Shown here: piece after piece, positions 1-10,692 of the stretch
Layout of the letters: every line of letters starts with the position of its first letter
Numbering within the stretch: the stretch's first letter is position 1
Assembly: GCF_000092065.1 (NCBI RefSeq)
Contig: NC_009355.1
Location: 248,001-312,000 of the forward strand
DNA: 64,000 nucleotides
DNA from: Ostreococcus lucimarinus CCE9901
Lineage: Eukaryota > Chlorophyta > Mamiellophyceae > Mamiellales > Bathycoccaceae
Direction: 5' to 3'
The notes under the pieces: generated by a model
The model's database searches: none
The model's input: only the letters and a program-made list of their open reading frames with translations
What the model was told of the DNA's origin: nothing
Position numbers and translations under genes: made by a program

Positions 1-186
1 GGCTTCGACGGCGTCGCGCGAGCACTACAATCGACGCCATACACGGCACATCCGCGAGCAATCGAAACGCCGCCGCCGTGAGGCGCTTCAAACGAGCTCA
101 ACGGCACGGTTCGCTGCGTTTCGATCCAACGCCGCGCGTTCCACGCGTTGACGTCTTCAACCGTGCCCGCGCAACTGTCCCGCACA

Positions 187-903
187 ATGAGGCTCGCCGT
201 CGCCGCCACCGCGCGCTCGCCCACCGGCGCCCTGACGCCACGCGCGAGCGGTAAGTTCCGCCGTCGCGACGCGTTGCTGACCGCCGGTTTGTTCGCTTGC
301 GCGTCGCCGCGACGCGCGCGTGCCGAAGGTTTCCTCCCGCTCGACGTGTACCTCGAGCGTCTGGAAGAGTGTCGCCGCGCCCTCGACGCCGTCGCCACCG
401 AGCTCGAGACGCGCGAGGACCTCACCGCGAAAGATTTCGCACGCCTACGCGCGTCGCTGCACACCGGGGAGATCGGGCGGTTTTGGGTCACCGCGCGTGG
501 GTGCGACAAGTACACCGCCGGCGTGGAGCGGAGCCCGTTTGCTCGCGAAAAGGAGGACATGTGGACGCTGATTCCAGAAAAATCCGGCCCGCTCGGCAGG
601 GCTCTGAAACCAAACTTCGATAACCCCGACGACAAGTTGTGCCTGATATATTCGTGCGTGAACGATCCCACGGCGCCGGCGTCGATCGATACGCTGTACT
701 CGTTGAAGTTGTTCGACGAGGGGTTGCGGATCGGCGCCAAGGGCGACGCGGTGACGGCGGAGGGGCTTAGTTTCGTCGCGCGCGATGTTTTGGAGAAACT
801 CGCGACGTACAGAACGCTCGTGGTTGAAAAAGCGGACTCGAGCTTGATGGACGCGAGTTGGGTGAACCCGTCACCCGCCTCGTGGTCGGGAGTCGGAATT
901 TAG
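187..903 (+). CDS. Putative thylakoid-lumen protein with twin-arginine transit peptide
   Basis: 238 residues from the ATG at 187; an in-frame TTG at 148 is the only earlier start and is less likely. The N-terminus is basic, then comes an RRRDALLTAG stretch, a short hydrophobic segment and a processing site near ARA-EG at about residue 48. This is the layout of a bipartite plastid transit peptide using the thylakoid Tat route. The mature part (about 190 residues) is mostly helical in character and soluble, with three or four cysteines. I do not recognise the family; a PsbQ-like or other photosystem-associated lumen protein is possible but unsupported. The gene is tail-to-tail with the EEP nuclease, 80 bp apart. 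Confidence 0.7.
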   Translation: MRLAVAATARSPTGALTPRASGKFRRRDALLTAGLFACASPRRARAEGFLPLDVYLERLEECRRALDAVATELETREDLTAKDFARLRASLHTGEIGRFWVTARGCDKYTAGVERSPFAREKEDMWTLIPEKSGPLGRALKPNFDNPDDKLCLIYSCVNDPTAPASIDTLYSLKLFDEGLRIGAKGDAVTAEGLSFVARDVLEKLATYRTLVVEKADSSLMDASWVNPSPASWSGVGI

Positions 904-983
904 AAATTGGATTTGTTGTAGTCTTCGCGCGCGCTTGCGCTTGTTGTTTAATACTTACATTCTTTCTCATTCGTACACATTTA

Positions 984-2369
984 TTAACGCGGCGTGAAAT
1001 CGGCCCAAAGCGGGCCGTGGTCGGATAAATCAAACTCTTCCGACGTCGGCCATCGACCCTCTAACATTGAGGTTGGCAGCGTCGCGCATTCTATTTGCAA
1101 GTCGCCCTCGCCGAAGACGTTGTCGTCCCAGGACTGCGACACGACGACTTGATCAGCCGCAGAAGACGCCATGAAGTCGCCGATATCGAGTGAAAGATTT
1201 GGATCACTCGTCAAGTCAGCCATGCCTTTGATATCCATACGCTGAACGAATTCTTGAAAGTCGATTTCGCCGTTGCCATCCTTATCGCACGCTTCGTAAA
1301 GAGCCTCCAATTCCGCGGTAAGGAGCCCCGGACTCTTCTCGCCGCACAAACCTATCTTATTCGCGAATTCGATGAACTCATCCTTCGTCAGAGACCCATC
1401 GGAGTTTGCGTCGAACTCCTTGAACGCCGCGACATCGTCCACGATGCCTTGTTGAACGATCTTTGCCCGCATCATCGCGAAAACCGCCTCTTTCCACGAC
1501 GCTCCGATCTCGAGCACTTGCTTCGACGGGTTAAGCAAAAACATGTGATCGACTCCGACGCACTCACCATGATGATTCAAGTGCGAAACCCACGAAGTGG
1601 CGCAACCTTCCCGGCCCTGACACACGTCCAACGCGTTCGTGAATCCTTGCGACGTCAAAAAGCGATACACCCGACCCGAACTTGACCCGTTAAAATCCCC
1701 CGTGATGACGATCGGTAACTTTTTCCCTCCGATCGCCGGCTCTCGCTGAAGCTCTCGCAAGAACTCTAAAATCTTAAACACCTCTCTCAGCCGAATCAGG
1801 CTTGAATTTTCATTGTGCGGAAACAACAAGTGCGTGTTCACGACCAGCGTCTCGCGTCCGTTCGCCTTCGACGCCACCCGCGCCACGTGCGCCACGCGAT
1901 CGCCGCAATCGTTAAACAACACGTCCCTAGCGTCTTTCACCTCCAATCTATCTCGTTTTACCGCCGTGAGCAACCCATCGCACCTTCCGCTCGTCCTCGG
2001 CGTCACCGCGGCGTCGTACGACGCCTCGCGCAGCCTTCGCGTCCACAGCTCGCGCATCGCCTCGTTCGCGTGCCAAAACTCCTGCACGCACAGCACGTCC
2101 GGCGACGCGTCGAATATCAAATCAAGTATCTTTTCGTTGCGTCTCAGCGCGTCCTCGACGTTCGCCGACTCGCGCGCGTCGTCGTTTTCCTTCGTCCCCG
2201 CGCGCTTGTACTCGGGACACAGCACGTTGAACGTCATCACGCGCACGCTCGCGTCGCCTCGCGCGTCGGCGCGCGCGCGCGTCGCGATCGTCCTCGCGCG
2301 CGTCGTCGCGAGGCGGCGCGTCGGCGCGCGCGACGGCGCGCGCGCGCGAACCGCGGTCGATGACGGCAT
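984..2369 (-). CDS. EEP-family nuclease/phosphatase with two EF-hands
   Basis: 461 residues, ATG confirmed. A 40-residue Arg/Ala/Thr-rich leader looks like an organellar transit peptide. The endonuclease/exonuclease/phosphatase fold is shown by FNVLCPEY, VQEFW (metal-binding Glu), GDFNGSS and the C-terminal SDHGPLW. Two EF-hand loops, DANSDGSLTKDE and DKDGNGEIDFQE, lie between the GDFN and SDH motifs, so the calcium module is inserted inside the catalytic fold. It resembles the plant calcium-binding EEP family (Arabidopsis At5g54130 type) and CCR4-like deadenylases. The substrate (RNA, nucleotide or lipid phosphate) cannot be read from the sequence. It is head-to-head with the RlmN gene, 62 bp between start codons. 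Confidence 0.85.
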   Translation of the reverse strand: MPSSTAVRARAPSRAPTRRLATTRARTIATRARADARGDASVRVMTFNVLCPEYKRAGTKENDDARESANVEDALRRNEKILDLIFDASPDVLCVQEFWHANEAMRELWTRRLREASYDAAVTPRTSGRCDGLLTAVKRDRLEVKDARDVLFNDCGDRVAHVARVASKANGRETLVVNTHLLFPHNENSSLIRLREVFKILEFLRELQREPAIGGKKLPIVITGDFNGSSSGRVYRFLTSQGFTNALDVCQGREGCATSWVSHLNHHGECVGVDHMFLLNPSKQVLEIGASWKEAVFAMMRAKIVQQGIVDDVAAFKEFDANSDGSLTKDEFIEFANKIGLCGEKSPGLLTAELEALYEACDKDGNGEIDFQEFVQRMDIKGMADLTSDPNLSLDIGDFMASSAADQVVVSQSWDDNVFGEGDLQIECATLPTSMLEGRWPTSEEFDLSDHGPLWADFTPR

Positions 2370-2431
2370 CGCGCGACGCGCTGTGACCGCACCGCGACGA
2401 CGACGCGACGCTCGACGCGGCGGCGACGACG

Positions 2432-3832
2432 ATGGCGCTCGGGGCGACGCTGACGACGCTCGGCGCGCGCGCCGGCGCGCGCGCGCGCGACGGCGCGCGC
2501 GGGGAAGGGAATCGTCGCGCCGCCGCCGGAACGCGTGCGCGCGTTCGACGCGGCGGCGCGGTGACGCGCGCGCGCGACGACGACGGCGCGGACGACGGCG
2601 ATGCGATCGCGACTGAGCCGTCGTTCGTGCCGCGCGCGCCGGGCGTGCGCGATGGACCGTGGGAGAAGGCGGACGCGGCGGCGGTGGTGGCGAGCATTCG
2701 CGACGCCGACGCGACGGCGAAGAGGGCGGGAAGAGTGGTCGAGGACGAAGCGTTTTCGTTGCTCGGACTCACGGCGAGTGAGTTGAAAGAGTTCGCGGTC
2801 GAGCGCGGGATGCCGGCGTTTCGAGGGAAGCAAATCGCGGATCACCTGTACGCGCCGAACGGGGCGAGCGCGCGGTCGGTGGACGATTTTACGACGCTGT
2901 CGAAAAAGCTGCGCGAGGAGCTGAAGAGCGCGAATGTGCGCGTCGGGCGGTCGAGGCGACATCACGTCGCGGCGGCGAGCGATGGGACGGCGAAGTTGTT
3001 GCTTCGATTGGATGACGATAGAGTCGTCGAGACGGTGGGTATTCCCGCCACGGAGAACGGAAAGAATAGGCTCACGGCGTGCGTGTCGAGTCAGGTCGGT
3101 TGTCCGATGCGCTGCACGTTCTGCGCGACTGGCAAAGGTGGATTCGCCCGTAATTTGGCCCCGCACGAGATCGTAGATCAAGTATTGGCGCTCGAGGAGT
3201 ACTTCGGTCAGCGCGTGAGCAACGTCGTCTTCATGGGCATGGGAGAACCGCTGCTGAACGTGCCCAACGTTCTCAAGGCGCACGAGGCGTTGAACAAGGA
3301 GATTGGAATCGGTGCGAGGCACATCACGATTTCCACAGTTGGCGTCAGAGGGTCGATCGAAAAGCTCGCGCACGCGCAACTGCAATCCGTGCTCGCGGTC
3401 AGTTTGCACGCGCCGAATCAAGAGTTGCGAGAAACCATCATCCCGAGCGCCAAGGTGTACCCGATGGAAGACTTGCTGCAAGACTGCGAACAGTACTTCG
3501 TCGCCACCGGTCGACGCGTGACGTTTGAGTACACGCTGCTCGGAGGAATAAACGATCAACCAGAGCACGCGAAGGAACTCGGCCGATTGCTGTACGCTCG
3601 CAACCTGGCGTCGCACGTCAACTTGATTCCGTACAACCCCGTGGATGATTCCGACTACCAGCGCCCGAGTCGGGCGACGGTGTACGCTTTCCGCGACATT
3701 CTTGAAGGTCTCAACGTCCCAGCTTCGATTCGCCAAACCAGAGGTCTCGAGGCGGCGGCGGCGTGCGGACAGCTGCGTAACGCGTTCCAAAAGAACGCCA
3801 TCGTCGGCGACTTGGCGCCGGCGACGACGTGA
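2432..3832 (+). CDS. rlmN: Radical-SAM rRNA/tRNA adenine-C2 methyltransferase, RlmN type, probably plastid
   Basis: 466 residues. The centre holds the radical-SAM cluster motif CPMRCTFC in the usual RlmN setting (SSQVGCPMRC...ATGKGGF). The C-terminal TRGLEAAAACGQL contains the cysteine that forms the methyl-transfer intermediate in RlmN. The family methylates A2503 of 23S rRNA and A37 of some tRNAs in bacteria. A basic N-terminal extension of about 100 residues before the RlmN domain suggests import into the plastid or mitochondrion, where bacterial-type ribosomes reside. The start is the first ATG after the divergent promoter. Confidence 0.92.
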   Translation: MALGATLTTLGARAGARARDGARGEGNRRAAAGTRARVRRGGAVTRARDDDGADDGDAIATEPSFVPRAPGVRDGPWEKADAAAVVASIRDADATAKRAGRVVEDEAFSLLGLTASELKEFAVERGMPAFRGKQIADHLYAPNGASARSVDDFTTLSKKLREELKSANVRVGRSRRHHVAAASDGTAKLLLRLDDDRVVETVGIPATENGKNRLTACVSSQVGCPMRCTFCATGKGGFARNLAPHEIVDQVLALEEYFGQRVSNVVFMGMGEPLLNVPNVLKAHEALNKEIGIGARHITISTVGVRGSIEKLAHAQLQSVLAVSLHAPNQELRETIIPSAKVYPMEDLLQDCEQYFVATGRRVTFEYTLLGGINDQPEHAKELGRLLYARNLASHVNLIPYNPVDDSDYQRPSRATVYAFRDILEGLNVPASIRQTRGLEAAAACGQLRNAFQKNAIVGDLAPATT

Positions 3833-3895
3833 CGCTAGTATTTTTGCGGTAAATTACACGACTATTGTAAACGATACAGTAAAGTAGGCTATTCT

Positions 3896-4420
3896 CTATT
3901 TCTTTTTGCGAAACAACCCGCGCACCATCTGCCCTAATCCCTTCGCGAGCGGATTCTTAAAGTACACGACTTCGTAACCATCCGCCGCGCACGCCCACTG
4001 CTTTCCGTAGGTGTGCACTCTCTTCGTCTCCAGTCCCGTGCTCGGCTCGACCAACGTCCCACCCTCGTGCGTCCACGCCAAGATGGAACCGTACATGTTA
4101 AAATATTTCGCGTCCCCATCATTCGCGCGCTTCGCCATCTTCTCCGCGTACTTCCCGCTCCGGTACCCAATCGTGCAGTAACAAATCGCGTCGTGCGCGC
4201 CCAGTCCCTCCCGCGCGCGCTCGTACGCCTCCGCGTCCATCGCGCCCTCGATCACGCTCACCGCGCGCTCCTCCGCGTCGCGCACGTCCACGAGCACGCA
4301 CGCGCGTCCTCCGCGCGCGCCGTTCGCGACGCGCGCCATCGCCTCGCGCGCGGTGACGTGCGGGACGTCAAAGTCATCCCTGAACGCGTCCGCGAGCGCC
4401 GTCACGCGCGCGTCGCCCAT
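3896..4420 (-). CDS. Rhodanese-like domain protein
   Basis: 174 residues from the only in-frame ATG (complement of 4418-4420). The frame stays open upstream to a TTG at 4705, which would add an Arg/Ser-rich transit-like leader, so the N-terminus is uncertain. Rhodanese features: CVLVDVRDAEE in the core, and an active-site loop CTIGYRSG whose Cys and Arg fit a catalytic sulfurtransferase or persulfide carrier. The C-terminus is basic (LFRKKK). Sulfur relay is the family's known role; the actual substrate is unknown. It ends 63 bp from the end of rlmN and is head-to-head with OTC. Confidence 0.85.
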   Translation of the reverse strand: MGDARVTALADAFRDDFDVPHVTAREAMARVANGARGGRACVLVDVRDAEERAVSVIEGAMDAEAYERAREGLGAHDAICYCTIGYRSGKYAEKMAKRANDGDAKYFNMYGSILAWTHEGGTLVEPSTGLETKRVHTYGKQWACAADGYEVVYFKNPLAKGLGQMVRGLFRKKK

Positions 4421-4686
4421 CGATCGCGCGCGCACGCGCGCGCGCGCGACGCGCGGCGCCGGCGCGCGCGCGCGCGCCGACGCGAACGCGATGGCGAGAC
4501 GCGCGACGCGGATTCGACGCGTCGCGGAGTGCGACGCGGCGTCGGCGCGCGACGCGTCACACGCACGCGCGCGCGCGAGCGAACCGAGCGCCGACGGCGA
4601 GCGCGGGAGAAGAGGCGACGAACGATCGAACGATCGCGCGCGCGAGGACGGACGACGCGCGACGACGACGCGCGAACGACGCGTGA

Positions 4687-5763
<1,077 letters not shown>

Positions 5764-5878
5764 ACGAACCGTTGTGTCCATACGAACATTGGGCTTATTT
5801 ATTGTTGAATAAGAAAACCAAGCTTCTTTCCACTTTCGACTCCCGCGCCTCAGTCCTCGCCTCGCCGCGTCGCTCGCG

Positions 5879-6995
5879 ATGTCCGCCCCCGACGCGATCT
5901 CGAGCGGTGTCGAAGTCGAATACTTATTACAACAGGTCGCCGAGGTGCGAGGCCTCGCTGCGAGCGCGGCGCGTCTCGTCCCGCGTGTCCCGCTCGAAAA
6001 GTACAATTGACTGACGGCGACGTCCCGCGCAGGCTGTGCGCCGCGAGCGCGCCTTGTGTGATACTCTTCGCGAGTACGACGAACAATACGCCAGTCTACA
6101 GCGCCTCGTGCTGTCGCTGCCCGAAAAACCAAAGCATGAGATCATGATTCCGTGCACAAAGTTTGCAATGTTCGAGGGCGAGCTCGACGGCGAGGCCGAC
6201 GTCTTCGTCGGCATTGGTGGTGATTTGCTCATCGAGCGCACGGCTAAACAGGCAAGCGAGATCATTGGCCGACGGCGGGATCTTCTTCAGGCGAAGATGC
6301 GGGACGCGGAGCAGAACGCACGGGCTATGGAGAGTCGTATAGAGGCGGCGGCGGCGTTGCGGGAAAGCGGCGTCGGCGCGTCGGCGTTGGAGGAGGAAAC
6401 GGTCGAGGATGGACGCGCGCGGATCGCGCGACGAGGTGATGGAAGCGTAGAGATTACGGAAGTGTACGAGGCGGATGATGAGGGCATGATCGCATCGATC
6501 TCGACCCTTGCGCCGAGTTCGGAGAGCGAACGCGTGAATGCAAACGACGCGCGCGGCGATTTGGACTCGTTCATCTCTCGCTTGGAGGCTATGGAGTTGA
6601 ACGAGAGTGGAGCACAGGACGTGGCGGCGAGCGATGACTACATCGATATCGAGAGCGACGACGAGAGCGACGTAGACGTGGATGGGGGTGAGCCACCGAC
6701 GATTGAGTGCCCCGAAGACTTTGTGAAATACGAGCGATGGAAAGCCAAGCGAGACGCCAAAGACGCCGAGCTTCGAGCTGAGTCCGATCGTGTTCGACGA
6801 CGTGCGGAAGAAGAAAGACTGAGAATCGAAGAAGAGATGCGCCGTAAGCACCCGCCCTTGAAAGATACGGTGATCGAGCGGATTCCAGGGGAAGGTGGCG
6901 CGTCGTCTTCGCGAGACGACGCCAACGTTGACGTGACTCGCAAGCTGTCGCGGTACCAGATGAAGAAACTCGGCCTGGCACCGGATTCTCGATGA
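5879..6995 (+). CDS. URI1: URI-type unconventional prefoldin subunit, two exons
   Basis: Exons 5879-5944 and 6033-6995 give 342 residues. Exon 1 encodes MSAPDAISSGVEVEYL and onward; the 88-bp phase-0 intron has donor GTGCGAG, an ACTGAC box at 6010-6015 and acceptor CAG. Joining restores a continuous prefoldin alpha N-terminal helix. The prefoldin region includes the beta-hairpin segment IPCTKFAMFEGEL...VFVGIGGDLLIERT, followed by a long coiled coil, an acidic middle and a C-terminal helix ending YQMKKLGLAPDSR. URI is known to bind RPB5 and R2TP in RNA-polymerase assembly. An alternative donor at 5936 is also in phase 0. Confidence 0.8.
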
Positions 6996-7073
6996 TGATT
7001 AGAGATCTTTGAAAACAACGCACGATGTTGTTGTACAAGTATAGATACATAATAGTACTAGGACGACGCGCTT

Positions 7074-8240
7074 TTAGTCGAAGCGATCGAACTCATCTAA
7101 CGCTTCTCCAGCCTTGACGAAGGAAAACGCATCGCGATCGAGCGTCTTCTTCGGCGACGGTGGAATCGCAACTTCCTCGCCATCGATCGAGGTGCAGAAT
7201 TCGGGGAGAGTTTTTGCGACTAAAGCCGAACGTCGCGCGTGCTTTTTCGCAAAATTCGTAGCGTAAGCCCCCGCCTCGGACGCTAAAAACTCGGGCGTTC
7301 CTCGACAGTCGTGCTCGGCGAATTCCGGAAACGGCGCGGCTTCGGGTAGGACACCGTTTTCGATAATCATCGACTTGATCCACGATTTCTTCGCCTTGGC
7401 CACGGACCACATCTTGCGATTCATGCTCATCTCCGTCACGAGCCACTTCGTGGTCTCTTCGCTAAAAAACTCCCGAAACGTCGCCTCGCAGTTCGCCCCC
7501 CCCCCTTTGCCGTGCGGCCCCTTGACGAATCGAAGCTTCTGCACCGTCACCGGATCCACGAACGCGCGCAACATGGTGTAAAGCCCGTTAAATATCTTCG
7601 GCGCCTCGACGAAAATCATCATCTCCAATCGTTCCGGGTACGATCTCGCGAACAACGACATGCACTTCGTCGCCACGCTCGGCGCCATGTTCCCCGCGCC
7701 GAAGCGATGAAAGTCGCACACCCACACGTATTGATCGTACGGATACGCCGGCAAGAACGACTCCAACAGTTCCAACACCTGCACGCAGTGTTCCACGTTG
7801 CTCGCCGCCTTATGATCCATCGCGAGTCCGATGTCCGAGTACACGATCGCCCGTCCGCACGCGTCGAACCCGATCTGCTGCATGTAGTGGCTCCGAAAGT
7901 CTCCCTCGAAGCATCGCTCGCATCGCACGTCTCCCGGCCGCGCCGCGGCTCGCCACGCGATCGTCTTTCGCAGCCGTTTTGTCGCCTTCGCGACGTCTCC
8001 CTTATCCGCCCTCAGGAACCGCTCGCACGTCTCGCGCGTGCACCACGCGTCGACGTCGTCGTCGCGCGCCGCCGCGAGCGCATCCGCGACGCGTCGTCGC
8101 ACGGCGTCGACCGCCTCGGGCGCGATCGCGGTTCGCATGCGCGCCGTGATGGACACCTTATCGCGAAGCGCGACGTCGCGACTCGTCGTCGACGTCGACG
8201 CGTCTTCCGCCCGCCGCGTCGCGCGCGCGCCGTTCGCCAT
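7074..8240 (-). CDS. Sec14/CRAL-TRIO phosphatidylinositol-transfer-like protein
   Basis: 388 residues from MANGARAT (ATG complement of 8238-8240). An N-terminal CRAL-TRIO helical bundle (CERFLRADKGDVAKATKRL) precedes the lipid-binding lobe, seen in YVWVCDFHRFG, the gate-helix region SYPERLEMMIFVEAPKIFNGLY and FVDPVTVQKLRFVKG. These proteins exchange phosphatidylinositol and other hydrophobic ligands between membranes. No GOLD or nodulin domain follows; the C-terminal 100 residues are family-specific. It is head-to-head with GapB, about 230 bp apart. Confidence 0.88.
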   Translation of the reverse strand: MANGARATRRAEDASTSTTSRDVALRDKVSITARMRTAIAPEAVDAVRRRVADALAAARDDDVDAWCTRETCERFLRADKGDVAKATKRLRKTIAWRAAARPGDVRCERCFEGDFRSHYMQQIGFDACGRAIVYSDIGLAMDHKAASNVEHCVQVLELLESFLPAYPYDQYVWVCDFHRFGAGNMAPSVATKCMSLFARSYPERLEMMIFVEAPKIFNGLYTMLRAFVDPVTVQKLRFVKGPHGKGGGANCEATFREFFSEETTKWLVTEMSMNRKMWSVAKAKKSWIKSMIIENGVLPEAAPFPEFAEHDCRGTPEFLASEAGAYATNFAKKHARRSALVAKTLPEFCTSIDGEEVAIPPSPKKTLDRDAFSFVKAGEALDEFDRFD

Positions 8241-8469
8241 CGCGCGCCGCGCTCCGACGCGCGCGACGCCGAGCGCGACGACGCCGGCGCGATCGCGACG
8301 CGTTTCAGTGCGTTTCAGTGAGACGTCATTTATACACCCGGTCGCAACGCACATAGCGATATCGCGCGTGGTGTACGTACATGCGTACATGCGCGCGCGT
8401 CGCACGCCCCGCACGCGCGCGTCGAACGTGGGGCAGCGCGGCGTCGCGGACGTCACAAATACGCACCCC

Positions 8470-10354
8470 ATGTCCGCCGCCGTTAAGGTGCGCGATCGAC
8501 GCGCGAGACGACGCGATCGGACGACGACGGCGCGATCGCGACGTCGCGACGTCGCGACGCGCGGTCGCGACGTCGGCGACGGCGCGATGACGGACGCGGG
8601 ACGAGCGATCGCGGATAATCATCTCATCGACGCCATCGGCGACGACGATCGGGGACCGCGGGCGTCGAGCGCGGACGCGCGCGCGCGCGAGGACGCGAGG
8701 GACTGACGGAAAGAATTTTGTGCGTCGCGATCGCAGACCGTCGAACTCACCGCCCGCACCGCGCTCGCGGGTAACTTCCGCAAGGCGACCGCGCCGCGCG
8801 CGGCCGCGAAGGTGCGTGACCGCGCGGAACTCGGCGCGCGCGCGACGCGCGAGCGCGCGCGACGTCGACGGGGGTGCGCGGAGACTGACGAATGGGGTGT
8901 TTGCGCGTCTAGGCCAACGTGAACGTGGTGACCGAGGCGAAGGTTAAGGTTGCCATCAACGGTTTCGGCCGCATCGGTGCGTGCGATCGCGGATAAGGGT
9001 CGCGATGCGATTGTCGCGATGTCGATGCGTTTCGCGCGTCGTGTGCGCGGTGTTCGCGCGATGTGAGGCGAACGAGGGCGCGCGGTGATTGGGAGAATAT
9101 GCGCGCAGCGCTCGTGCGTCGAGGGAGGGCGCGCGCGAGGCGCGCGAGGCGCGCGAGGGTGCGATCGACGCCGGGGTGCGCGCACGTGGCACCCTGGGGA
9201 TTTTTATGACTTTTAGCTCGCGCGCGTGGGCACGACTCGAACGACGCGACTGACGATGAAATGAACGCTTGTGGGCGATTTAAAACACAGGCCGCAACTT
9301 CGTGCGATGCTGGAAGAGCCGTGGCCCGGACTGCCCGCTCCAAGTCGTGTGCGTGAACCAATCCGGCGGCGCCAAGCCGGCGGCGCACTTGCTCAAGTAC
9401 GACTCCATCTTGGGTACGTTCAAGTCTGACGTCAAGGTTGTCGACGACGCCACGATCTCCGTCGATGGTGACATCATCAAGGTTGTGTCCGATCGCGACC
9501 CGCTCAACTTGCCGTGGAAGGAAATGGGCATCGACATCGTCATCGAAGGTACGGGCGTCTTCCTCGACGGCCCGGGCGCGGGCAAGCACATCCAAGCCGG
9601 CGCCAAGAAGGTTGTTATCACCGCCCCGGCCAAGGGCTCCGACATCCCGACCTACGTCGTCGGTGTGAACGCCGACCAATACGACAACTCTGCCAACATT
9701 GTCTCCAACGCGTCGTGCACCACCAACTGCTTGGCGCCGTTCGCCAAGGTGATCGACGACAAGTTCGGCATCGTCAAGGGTACGATGACCACCACGCACT
9801 CTTACACTGGTGATCAACGCATCTTGGATGCGTCCCACCGTGACTTGCGCCGTGCTCGTGCCGCCGCCTTGAACATCGTGCCGACCTCCACCGGTGCCGC
9901 CAAGGCTGTTGCGCTCGTCTTGCCGCAACTCAAGGGTAAGCTCAACGGTATCGCGCTTCGCGTGCCGACGCCGAACGTGTCCGTCGTCGACCTCGTCGTC
10001 AACGTTGAGAAGAAGGGCGTCACCGCTGAAGAAGTCAACGCCGCGTTCAAGGAAGCGCAAGATGGCCCGATGAAGGGTGTTCTTGCGATCACCGATGTCC
10101 CGCTCGTGTCTGTCGATTTCCGGTGCACCGACGTGTCCACCACCATTGACGCGGCTCTCACCATGGTGATGGGCGATGACATGGTCAAGGTTGTCGCGTG
10201 GTATGACAACGAATGGGGTTACACCCAACGCGTCGTCGACCTCTCCCTCATCGTCGCCAACGGCCTCATCAACGAAGGTGTTGCCTCCGCCGACCCGATG
10301 GACCAACTCTGCGCGGATGATCCCTCGGCGGACGAATGCAAGGTGTTCGATTAA
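8470..10354 (+). CDS. GAPB: Plastid glyceraldehyde-3-phosphate dehydrogenase B with CP12-like tail, four exons
   Basis: Exons 8470-8487, 8737-8811, 8913-8976 and 9291-10354 give 406 residues. All three introns start GTGCG and carry ACTGAC near the 3' end. Joining exons 3 and 4 restores the NAD(P)-binding [15 protein letters not shown]. The catalytic cysteine lies in [12 protein letters not shown]. Exons 1-2 encode a plastid transit peptide. The protein ends [15 protein letters not shown], a two-cysteine extension like the C-terminus of CP12, which defines GapB and gives thioredoxin-dependent control of the Calvin-cycle enzyme. Codon choice suggests high expression. Confidence 0.95.
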
Positions 10355-10692
10355 ACCATTTTTTCGATCAACTTCATCGAGCGATGTTGGCGAGTGGACG
10401 AGGCGTGAGACGTAATTATTACGTCGTTGCGCCCTTGATTTCTCGCGCGATTTACCAGCGTATTAACACACACTTCTGTAATCAGAATCTAGAGACAGAT
10501 TTGAAAGAACCGCGTTCGCCTCGACGTAATTTTTCCGTCTCGACTCGAAAGCGCTGTACTTAACGTGGCGTCCTGCAAAGTTGCATTACAAATATATTGA
10601 ATCAATGACCTGTCGTCGATGAAAGAATATCACGAAATGAAGACGAGCGCGCGTCTCGATTGTCGTGTGCGCGTGCGAGAGGATGGGGATGG
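10355..10692. other. Intergenic region between convergent GapB and KH genes
   Basis: 338 bp holding the 3' ends of two convergent genes. It is richer in A/T than the coding flanks and contains a short near-palindrome, gacgtaat-t-attacgtc, around 10410-10426. No reading frame, tRNA or repeat that I can support. Confidence 0.5.

Noticed and set aside
1-147. Possible gene fragment at the left edge
   Set aside because: No frame with family resemblance or convincing start; probably the 5' leader of the first gene.
8909-10306. Long minus-strand frame (465 codons) opposite GapB, and similar frames opposite enolase (23794-25164) and RlmN (2237-3790)
   Set aside because: In GC-rich genes the antisense frame in register with third positions often lacks stops; the translations are His/Arg/Val-rich with no family resemblance, and the sense strand is a clear gene.
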